DNA from: Oscheius tipulae
Lineage: Eukaryota; Nematoda; Chromadorea; Rhabditida; Rhabditidae
DNA length: 64,000 nt
NCBI GenBank assembly: GCA_037178975.1
Contig: JASJZH010000003.1
Coordinates: 7,936,001-8,000,000 of the forward strand
Reading direction: 5' to 3'
This document shows, one piece after another, positions 43,401 to 54,700 of the stretch (its first letter is position 1; each line of letters starts with the position of its first letter). The notes under the pieces were generated by a model. That model had not been told where the DNA came from and made no database searches. It saw only the letters and a program-made list of their open reading frames with translations. The translations under genes were made by a program, and so were the position numbers.

Positions 43401-45494
43401 AAATTGCTTTCTTGAAAGGAACCTATGCCAGCAGCGATTGCCTGCTAAAAAGGCAAAAATGTTGACAAAAAAGGTGCGAGAGAGTGTAGGAGAGCGAATT
43501 TCAAATTTCGGGCAGTTTTAAATTCGTTGAAGATGGCGGGCATTTTTGTCCGCGGCTGTTTGAATTATGTACCATTTTTGTGAACAGACTATAACCGCCC
43601 TTTTTCAGGAAGATACCCTCATATTCCTGGCCAATGAGCTCTCAACAGGCTCAGGCAATCTCTGGGCTCCATTTATTCGCTCCCTCTGGCGCTTCCTCGT
43701 CTTCCAACCCGTTCATGACATCTCCTTATGCTGCAAAATTATCAGGTTCATCTGCGCGGGACTAAATGTTGAGGTTTGTTGAGAGCTTTTAGAATAAGAA
43801 CAAAATAAGATCGATTTTTAGGTATATTTTCCGCCAAAATCTTGCGAATTTTCTCTCGAAAACCATCCAAAAAAACGTTATTCTGTCTAGACGGAAAATC
43901 CCAAGAATTAGACCTACTTTTGTTCAATTTGATCTCAAAAAATATGCAATTTTCGATACCAAAACACCCCATTTTCAGGTCCAACTAGAGGAAACTGGAA
44001 CCGCAGAGATAGGCTCAGAAGCCGCTAATTTTGTAAGAAATTTCATCACTTTCGTAGCTTTTAGCTATCCGGTCAGTTTTCCCCGTTTTCCCGGTCAAAA
44101 AGTGCTATTTTCTTCTAGAACTTTCTCGGCCAGACTGTCATCTACGTCCTGCATCTGCTCCCAGCGGAATATGTCCAATTCTTGTGCGAAGAGCCGGACC
44201 TCCGCAAAATTCTGGTACTTTACACAGACGACGTCACGAGGACAATCCTATTGTGGTCATGGAATAGCTTCTGTCCGGAGGATGAACTCGTATTGTCAAG
44301 GGTTAGTTTCCCAAACAAATGGACAACATTGGAACTGAGAGGCGCAATGATTGTACTGGAGCAGACAGCCTAGAAGAAAGTAGAAACGAGTCCTGCTGTA
44401 TCGAAGATTTCCCAGAGATAGGTTGCTGGGCAACCATAATTACTGGAAACACCTGGAAATAAACTCTTTTGAAATTTGAGCGATTGATCCTTTGGTTGCG
44501 ATACCGAGTTTTTCCAGCAAAACGAGATCACATTCGACGACGTGCTGTTCTACATGCCGGAGGTCGATGAAGAGATGGAGTTTACCGATTCTGGAGCCTT
44601 ACAGGCCCGTTCCTTTTTTTTAACACAAAAAGTCGCAAGTTTAGATTTCAACTATCGCGGCCAGAACCCTGAAATTGCGCGCCCTTTTTCAGTCGTGCCA
44701 GGCCGGACTTTCCTTCCTTCAGGCCGAGCTCGAATCGGCCGAAATGCTGCTCAGAACGGCCGCCGAACAGTACGTGAATCGGTCGTTGGAGAGGGATCCA
44801 GCTGCTGGTAGGCGCTTTTCTTTAAAAAAAAAATCATGTATGTAAATTAATTAATTTTAGGTAGTCTGTTCCAATTGGGCGGGAATGTGACCCTCTCGGA
44901 AGCGAGAGAGATCTGTCTTCGCCTTCATTTCTTGGCCAGCCTTCTCCCGATGTTTATAAGGATGGGCAGAACGAGGACGAGGGACATCTACGTCAGGAGA
45001 ATCGAGGCTATTGCTAGTCAGGTTCGTTTTTTTTTTTATAATTTTTGAAGACAAAGCTGGCTATTTTGTAAAACTACAAATTTCCTACCTTTGGACCCTT
45101 CTCCAAGTCTTTGTCTTCTCAAAATAGTCTGTTCAATCAGTTTTTCACTCTCGGGACTTGTACCCGGGTCGTCTGATCCCAAGTTGGACCTTTTACTGCC
45201 TGAACTATACTGAAACAGCCATATTCTAGTGGCCGGGGGCTCGAACCCGGGTCCTCTTGCCGACTGGGATCGTACCTCTGATCCCCCGCGTCCAAAATAT
45301 TGTTTACAATAGGCCACAAGCAGACGGTTTCTATAGATGAAAAAAGACGTATTCCATATTTTCAGGCCTACACGATTGAATCGGCCATTAAAAACGGGTC
45401 GAGACATCTGAACGCCCAGAAGGAGATGCTGCTCAAGAGTTTCGACAACTTCCTCAGCCTTATTCGTCTGTGTACTAGGAAGAAAAGAGCGTAA
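40451..45494 (+). CDS. Repeat-exon gene with internal duplication, function unknown
   Basis: About 19 exons: 40451-40738, 40782-40985, 41028-41099, 41141-41326, 41370-41417, 41467-41649, 41683-41892, 41938-42141, 42186-42341, 42391-42477, 42521-42850, 42894-43145, 43609-43773, 43979-44032, 44119-44301, 44518-44604, 44693-44807, 44861-45021 and 45366-45494. Nearly all are phase 0. The first half repeats a unit of about 24 residues (VQKTVKTEI then TVIPVQEPL). Exons 1-2 and 7-8 are a duplicated pair (TQDILAFIHKLEAELYP / TQDILLSVQKLGAELYP; ADFGQEATSFEFSELE / ADFGQEPASFEFSELE), 68 codons each in the second exon and about 1.16 kb apart. The C-terminal half looks helical and globular (LWAPFIRSLWRFLVF, VIYVLHLLPAEYVQFL, EICLRLHFLASLLPMF). 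I know no such family. Introns after 41326, 42477 and 44604 would need GC donors, and exon 40782 lacks an AG acceptor. The start at 40451 is only the first ATG of the open frame. Confidence 0.65.
45150..45262 (-). pseudogene. Two tRNA-like B-box segments
   Basis: Complement readings of CGGGACTTGTACCCGGGTCG and GGGGGCTCGAACCCGGGTCC each contain a B-box-like core. They sit in the last intron of the repeat-exon gene and resemble the halves of tRNA-derived repeats. No full cloverleaf can be drawn. Confidence 0.4.
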
Positions 45495-45767
45495 TTTGTT
45501 AGATTTTCATTTTGTTCTTGTTATTATTGGTTTTGCACAATATAGATTTAATTACGAAGAGACTAGAGGATTGCAAAAAAAAAAACCGTACAAAAACAAA
45601 TTATCACACATAGGGCATGCCTGGATACGTCTTACCAATACGTATTTTTGGAAGAAGACTTTGTTAGCTTTATTATGGGCTTTGCACAGTACAGATTGAC
45701 TTACATGACATTTGTAGAAAGAAGAGACTAGAAGAACATGTAAAAAAAAGTACAAAAACTGACATTA

Positions 45768-48700
45768 TCACACAAAGAACATGCCGGGGTACGTTTTACT
45801 CACATTGAGGCACTTTTCGATGACTCCTTGTCGTTCGGGCGTCAGTTCCTCACTTGGATCTTGGCTGAAAATGGTAAGTTTTTGGGGCGAAAACTTGATA
45901 TGACTATAGCACTTTGGTGAATACACATAGGAATACTGGTCGACTACCAAAGGATCCTACTCGCTCTGGCGCATTTATTCCATTTTTTTAACACTTCATT
46001 TGCCGCTTTAGCATGAACTTATGCTTTTTTTAAAGTTTTTCTAAAGTGGCAGTAGTGTTTTCGCTTAATTCCATATGGCTTGGTGGGTTCTGTCACAAAA
46101 GCTTTTTTGTATAAGTACCTGGCCTGAAAATCTGAATGAAACCCGTTTGAAATTTTTAGGCGACTTGACTTGAATCGTTCTTAAAACTGCTAGCTACCAA
46201 TAATTTCGTGGGATTCGGCTCATTCGACCGGCATCGTTGCATAGGGCCTATATGGACCATGAGTGCGGCGAACAGTTAAAAATTGGAGAAAACCGGCGCG
46301 GAAGGAGTTAAACCTAAGCAACATGACATAATATCAAATGCTGGATCTGCTACACAGTATTTTTTTGGGTCCCGAGACGAAACCTTAAGGACTGATAGCT
46401 CGGAACTCTCGCCAAACAGAGCAAAACTTACGTAATAAAGTCGCGATAGACCTCCTTGTAATAGTTACAGGCCAGATGGGCATAATGAACGGGAGCCGGC
46501 AGAGAACACGGTTTTCGACATCGGGCATTCAGGAAGCAGAGTCGATAGGTCATTTCCTGGATCTCGTCGGCAGAGCGCTTCCACTCGTCATAGACTACAG
46601 TATAGTGAATTGGGCGGGCTGTGACCTTAATTATCTTTTGAAAATTTTAAGCGGGATATTGGAAAAACCTTGGGAGAAACCTGGTGGGCGGTCAGCCAGA
46701 AGTCGAACATTTTGGAGTTGACAATCTTCTTGTCGACCGTGGTTCCCGAGCGCGGATTTGTGAAAGTTGCCTTGCCGTCCTGCTCCACGGGACGGATGAA
46801 TCGCGTATGGTGTCTCTTCTGGACGACGATGTAGGTGAATGTGGGCGGGGGACGCTCGATGCCGTCTTTTTGGACTATCTTGCCCCAGGATCCTTTTATC
46901 CAATGGAGCTCCTGGAAAAAAAAGAAATTGAGAAGAGTATAGGGGGCTAAAGGGACACTGACATTACGGGTACATGGGTGCACGGCGGAATGCGTTTTCA
47001 AATCGGATTCCGTCATGAACTTCACTGAAGGTTCATATTTTGCATTTTTGGATCTTTACATACATTTTTATGACTTCTATGTATGTTTGTTTCGACTCTT
47101 AACCCTGTTTAACCCTAGAAACGCCTACTTCGACCCCAATAATGAAGGAAATTAGAAAAACAAGAGACGAACAGCATTTCCTCAACTTCCTTCATTATTC
47201 TCGCTGTTTTTGACGTCGAAGTAGACATTTCTAAGGTAGTTTTTGGCGCTGAGTAGATTAAAAACACTTAGAAGCCATAAAAATGTGTGTAAAACACCGA
47301 AAAATCCAGAAAATGTATTTTGTGCGGGATTCGTCACGGGACCCGATTCGATTTAGAAGCCATAACACAGCGTGTTACGCGCATGCAAAAGGCGTCGCCA
47401 CTTTCCTATTTCGAGGGCGGGAATTCAAAATTAGTTCTCCAGCCGCTTTTTAATATAATGTGAGATATACGGTACCCTGTGCCAAAACCGGTTTAAACCA
47501 TGTTTTCTGTAGGATACTAGGTAGTAGTTAAACAGGCGCTCCGACTCGATTTTACGCGAAATTGCGTACGACGTACGCAAAATATGTCTTGACACGAACT
47601 GGTTTTTTTTTTTTCGTTTTTCGTCATTTTCTACTCTTTATCTTAACTTTTTACTGTCTGTTTATAATGTTGTTCGACTTCTTTCAACGTAAAGAAGGGA
47701 GAAACTAGGAAGTTTTATTAAAATTGTCCTTTTTTTACAGGCAATACTTGCATCAAGCAATAGCTTTTTGTTGATTTCAAGGTGCGGTACGTTGAAAGAA
47801 GTCGAACAACATTATAAACAGACAGAAAATGCAAAAAAAAAGAGTAGAAAACGACGAATAACAGAAAAAAAACCAATTCGCGCCTAGACATATTTTGCGT
47901 ACGTCGTACGCAATTTCGCGTAAAATCGAGTCGGGGCGCCTGTTTAACTACTACCGTATACTGTACTTAAGAAAACGAGCGGCATTTGCGTCCGGTTTGA
48001 AAAAGTGGCGACGCGCATAACACGCCGTGATAAAAATATGTATAAAACACCGAAAAATGCAAAATATGGACTTTCAGTGGAGTTCGTGGCGGGACCCGAT
48101 TTGAAAACCCGTTCCGCCGTGCACCCGTAACGTCAGTTTCCCTTTAACAATCGTCAATCGCAGTGTTAATATGTTCGCTAACTCAATAGCGTTCCTGTCT
48201 CACTCATTCGCCGTCATTCATCATCTATTACCATGATCAAATGGATTCCTAGAGTTCTGGCTGCTGTGTCTACGCTAATCACAATGTTTCTTCTGTATGT
48301 GATTCTCTTTCATACCCCCAGCTCGATGAGAGGCTACAAAAAAGTTATCATTCTGATGATGCTCTCTGTCTATCAGTTCGATATTTCCTACGGTTTTCTT
48401 TTTCTGTTCATGCCTCTACCTGGAGCCTTCGGCTGTCAACTCGTAGGTCTTCTCGGAGGTCTCTTACCCAGTTTTTCCAACTATTTCGTTCTCTACTGTG
48501 TACTGTCATTGTCTCTTGGAACCTACACAATAGTCGTTGGCTTCGTCTACAGAGAGTACGCTGTGGCCAGAGACAAAGCAAGAGCGAAGAAAACTCTTAA
48601 TCTCCAATTATCGATATCGGCGCTATTGGGATTAGCTCATCTCATTGTAGAATATTTTGTCCAAATCGACTATTCGACAACTTTGGATTACTTAAGAGAC

Positions 48701-51700
48701 AATAACATATCTGTCAATTATGATATTGGAGTGTTCCTTATAGCCCCGGAGAAGGTGCCATTCATGAAATTGGCAGCAATCGTTGGTCTTAGTTTTGTGG
48801 GCGCCCTAGGTTGTTGTATCTGCAAGTCTGTATATACTGTAAGTTCACCTTCATGTGCAATCGGATCCTTTATTCAGGTGAACACCTTATTGAACGGAAG
48901 AACGGAACAGTTGAGTGCGCAAACGATCAAACTACAAAAGATGCTATTGAGGGCGCTGATCTGGCAGGTAGTTGTTTCAGAAAACGTTTCAATAAAACAG
49001 TTCAGGCTCTGGCACCGCTAGTACTTTTAGGTGTTCCCTGCATTCTCCTCGGAATAGTAACACTTTGTGATCGTAGGTTTATGTCCTCATGTTTACAAAT
49101 AACTTTTCAGCTTCTGGGAAGTACGCTGAACTGGGGGTGTTGCTGTCGGAAATAGTCTTCTCAACTCCGTCTTTTTATTCTCCTGCTCATGATTTCTGTG
49201 TTATCATATTTACTACTCCCTACAAGAATTACGTCTTAAACAAGATACAAAAGAGAAAGAGAAATATCATTGCAATAACAGCACCTGCTTCCCAAGTATC
49301 TGTCTTCAAATGAACTTTTGTTTCCACTTTTTCTGTTGTATTCGCAACTTTATTGGATTGGGTGTCCGTCTACAACAATGAAGACTGGTCTGAGCCGCCA
49401 AAATAACATGGCGTCACAAGGTGAAAAGTTGTGATGAGATAGGCGCGCTTGAATAATGACTGTCTGACTTCTTCTCTTTGTACACAAGTTGTAGCCATCG
49501 TGAATTCCAGTTTTCGAACCCTTTATATATATATATGTTTAATTCCAATAAGATAATACTTATTTTATGGCCTTCTTACAGTTCCCACTTATTTTGATCA
49601 AGGCGATTGGAAACTGCGCGCAATCACTACTGCGAGTAACACGGTCTGTAATCGTAGGTAAACAGAGCCGATTCTGTCAGTCTGCCTTCACTAAAAGTCA
49701 TCATGCGGTTACACCTCATTCTTTCCTGAGTTCAAACTACTAACTTCAGCAACTACTTTTCCTCCTTCTTCTTTTTGTCCTTACAAATGGCGCTAATATC
49801 TTGGTCTACTCTCCTCATTTTGCCTATTCAAAATGAACATGAACATCATTGGTCAAAACCCCGATATTCTTCAGAAGGCTGTCAGAGTGTCGTAGGTGTC
49901 CTGTCAAATTATCTCAATCGAAAATAGACGGTACTACAAACCGTGGTCAAAGACGAAATTCATGGAACAGGAGTGACGGAAGCAAAGGTTTTGAGTGTGA
50001 AACAGTCATGTCAATGTTTTTTGGAATTTTTGGTGAATAGCTCAGTCGGTTAGAGCTACGACTACGGAACAAAACGTGTAGGATTCGTATTCAAAATAAG
50101 TTACACCGCATCTTTCATAAAAGCATCGGAAATACTTTTGAAACTTTTTTTTACACTTATACCTGGCTCAGAATTATCGTTATTGTAACTTCAGAGCCTA
50201 GCTTTGCAGACTTTGCCACATGGCGCAGTCGGTTTTAGCTCAGACTGTTGCCAAAATGATCCGGGTTTGATCCCCGGGAAGGATAACAATTTTTGACAGC
50301 ATTGCAAGCGGGTCAATTTTACCAGATAATGCTAGTTTCTCGTGTCAAAGTCTTGCTGGAATAAGGAGAAAGAAAGGAACTCACAATACAGGAGTTTTTG
50401 ATCATTTCCGAGTCGGAGACGCCGTCGCGGTAGATGACCACGTGCTTCGGATAGCTGCCATTTGCCTGAAAAAATTGAGTTGGCAACAAAATCTGGAAGT
50501 TTTACAGTTCGATCACAAGTCTTTTTTCCTGCAGTTTTATGCTCTAGTCTCTAGTCTCAAGTTTTGGAGCTGGCGTAGCAAAGTATTTCTAGAGAAGAAG
50601 ATGGCCGAACTAGTTGACAAATCTCTAACAAGACACTAATTTCTATTCCGACCTACGTTATGTGAAAGTATCGTAATTCGTAAGTCTATTACATCGCACC
50701 AACTGTAAATTCACCTCGATACTCCGCGGTTTATCGAATCTCGCTGCGTATTGCTATCATTGGCTAAGAGTAGGTGCAAGACTCTTGACCAACGGCAGCC
50801 AAGACGAAGGAAAGCGGAGGTGCCAACTTGTCTTCAGAGTGCGCATCAACTCGTATAACATACAGGCTGCGTATCGAAACTGACTACGGTAACCTATCGA
50901 GTCATGTGTTATAAGAATTGGTGCGCACTCAAAAGTCAAAATGGCACTTCCGTATTCCGCCGTCTCTGGTTGGTGCGCAGTGATTCTCGAAATTTCTCAG
51001 ATGTCCTCGAGTCCTACCCTAAAGGCGTTTATCACGGACTTACCTTATAAAAATCGTCCAGGAGCTCCACAAATTGGTAGTCGAATCGCTCGACCGTTTC
51101 TCTCACTCTCATCTGGGCCAGCGGATAGGTCCTGTACCTGGCGGATCCGACATCGATACTGCCAACTATCGCCGCCAGACTGACATTCATGTTCACCTCC
51201 AAGTTGTCCTTCCCGGGAGCCACTCCAGGATGGGTCACGTCCATTCCCACGTACATAATTTGGTCCCTAAAGTTAGGATTTTTGAAAATTTTAGCGCCAA
51301 AACCTGTCACCAGCTGGCAGCTCTCTCGGATTGTCGACCAGAGTGTTGACTCCACCCAATCTTCCATTAATTTTCAGGGCCAGATTGTAGAAAATAGCGC
51401 TAAATTCAAATTTTTGGGTGGGAAAAATTAAGAAAACTGACTATTTGTTTTCCAGGGACTGATTCAGTGCCTGAATGACTGTCTCTCTGTCCACAATTAG
51501 TGTCGGCACATTGCCGACTATGTCACAGACACGTTTGACTCTCTCTGAAGAATTTGAATTGACGGTAAATTAGAAAAAAAATGTGTACTGTAGAAATCGC
51601 TGGCTTTGACGGTGAAAACGAGCATAATGTGATTCTTCTTCTCGTGGTCTGGATCTTCTTGGAAGAGTCGTTGACAGTAGCTGGCGGCCTGGTAAGAGGT

Positions 51701-54700
51701 AGTTTGGACTGAGGGACGTGTGTAATATTTTTCTGGGTTTGCATAGATGCTGGACATGCTGTCGGACTGCCAAAGACTTGTTCTTTTTCAAACGGTCGCG
51801 CTAAAAAAGCGCGCCGTTTTGAGCATTTTCAAATTTATCTGGAAATTTTTCACTTTGGTTTTTGCTTTTTTCGCAACCAGGTTTCAATGTTTTATTGTAT
51901 GCAAAGTTCTACATGTAGAGCGTAAAACCGACAATAAAAAGTGAAACTTCGGAAAAAGAAATTTTTTAATAATTTGAAAGCGTTTTGAAAAATGCTATTA
52001 TTTTCTAAAAAAATCGGTCTGTTCCTATCCTACTTTAGGCTTTCATGCAGCAACCTGTTTCTGTCAACGTCTTAAAAACTTCAGTTCCTCATGATTAGGC
52101 AATTCTGCCCACTTCAACCTATTTTTCGCCACCTTATTTCATCAGATCTACCTTGTTAGCCAACTTTTCTTGTCTCCTATGAACCTGTTCCAGTGAAGCG
52201 CACTAGAAACACCGATCTGTCATCTAACTAGCCCTTACGATCATGGTAGAGCGATCGAAATTTCTATGTTGTTCGCAGACTGTCATCTGGTCAGGGGTTA
52301 CTGGATTTCTGCCATCAAAAACTTTTGTGCTATCACCTTTCCTACACCAAATGGGCCCCTGTCGATTTTCCAAGGTCAGGTATGCGCTGAATGCATATGA
52401 AAGTTGTGAAGTCTCCAGCTACCCCATTTTTCGAGCAATTAAGCTGCAAATCGAGATTAAAACCCAGTTTTAGGCCCACTATCAACCGGTCAAGTTCGCA
52501 AAACTGCTAATTTCGAAGCTATGTGCCTCTTGACTAGACTGAACACGTCATGTTTGCTTTGTGATTTCCGGGCAAAAACAACTGGATACCATAGATGTCT
52601 TGTGTTGAAAACATCTGAACGTACCTGTCTTTGTCCCGGAAATCGTCAGTTTTTTCAGCGGTCTCTGTCTCATTACAGTCCATCTTGTTTCCTTTTTCAA
52701 TTTCTAACAAAGAGTTACCGCCGCAAAAGTCGGAATTTCCGGCTTGCATATGTATTCTGACGGCAAGTCGAGATGCTCATCCAGGTCGGGAATATACAGT
52801 CGACCTGCTCTATGATTGGTTATTTTATCCGCCATGATTTGAGCCTGTAACTCACTTATTACCGGCCAATTTAATGGATTCCTACCTTAACATTTTGCGG
52901 GTCTCTTGGATCCACTGTCAGGTTGCGTTCTTTAAGAATCCTGACGAGCTTATAGTAGAAATCTCCGGCCTGCTCATCGGTCAAAATGGGCTCGAGTCTT
53001 AAGGGATCGATTGCGGTACAAACGTCAATGACGATCGGGCCCACAGCCTCGGCCACCTCCTTGATTTGATAGCTTCGATCTGATTGCAGTTTGTGCTCCT
53101 CCCCGTCCTTAAATTTCAAATTTTAATCGGGAAGAAAAAGGCTGGTAAACTTACGAGTTCTCTGATCGTGGGCGACGGGAGAATTCTGCCCTCGCATTTT
53201 GTCCATTCCAGACTCAGCTGAGCCTTGTACTGTTGGAAGAAGGGCACCTGGTTGCCGCGGAGATGCAGTTCGTCGAGCAGCCTGTTTGTCTCGGACCAGT
53301 ATTTTTCTGGGCAGCGGCTGACTTTCTGGAAAACGAAATTTCGTCATTTTAAAAGGTAAGTCTTTCAGAACACCGAAAAACTTCGGGGGCTCTTCTGTTG
53401 TATAAATTTTTTTTTTCGAGGGGAACTTCCAAGGGAACTCTCTTACTCTAAAGCGCAACGGTCTCCATCTATGTATACGTGACACCGCCTGAACATCATA
53501 TGCGGCAGTCTGAATAGCGTAACGGTTAGAGCGATGGACTATGAAGCTGAGCGAATGGGGTTCGATCCCCGTCGATACTTTCGGGTTTCTGAAAAGCTCA
53601 TAGAAGGCTGGTATTGAAAATTGTAGATAAGCTTGAAAGATACCTGAAGATACTTTTTCGTATCCGTCTCATTCAGAGCTTTCGCATAGCGCTGTGGAGT
53701 GTCATGAATCCGGAGAACTTCCATCGGCTGATAGTACTCTTTGCCGGCTTGGGACACGGCCACAACTGGCAGGTATGGGCACGTCAAAGGCGCTTGTTTA
53801 GCCGCGTAGATCTCCTCCATCGTCATTTCTTGCCCGCTTGGTCGGAACACTCGTGGACATATTGGCACTAAAACACGTTTTTATCCGAAATATTACAAAA
53901 ACTGACGGATTTTTGTGATCTTGAAATGTCGAGTCGCCAATAAAGCTGTGGGCCTCGGCGGGACCCAGTTCCGAGGAGCATCGCGCGGCCTTCTCTCCCT
54001 AGAGGCTCTAACGGTACCACCTTCGCCGCGCGTTCAGTCACCCGAAAAACATCAAGAGGGATTGAACCCAGGTTGCTGCGATTCACAGCCCAGCATGCTA
54101 ACCGCGGAGCTATATATGGTGGGCGGCAGCGTCCCTACGACATCGGCTACGCACAAACGAAGACACAGACGGACACAGTTGCGCTTTAGTAAGAGAGAGA
54201 AGGACATTTAAAAAAACGTACTCTTCGAACATGAGTGCCTTGTCGGAAGTTACGCAGATATCTTTGACCAGCTTCTCCATCTTGTTTCGCTGGATCGGGC
54301 TCATCGCGTACTGTGTCAGGGTCTGAAGTCTTCTACGAAAGTTCGGGCCGACATCTTCGCCAAGCTGGAAACAATGGCGGATTTTTATTTTTATGTTTGA
54401 CGGAAAATTGTAAAAATCACTCACTTCTTGGCATACTTCCATGTAGAACGCAATAAGGTCTATGTCCATCTTGTAGAAAAGGTTGTTGATTACTGAAAAC
54501 AGGTTTTAGGCTATCAGGTTCTAGCTTCCGCGACCTCCTACCTAACTTCAAGTACCTCGGGGAATATAGTGCGTTCTCTGCCGTCATGGCTCAGCCGGTT
54601 AGGGCTCAGACTATAAAACAAAAGAGATCGGGTTCGATTCACGGGTTGGTAGAAATTTCTTGTCTATCCATGAAACTCTCGGAAAGTCCTTGAGAACTTT

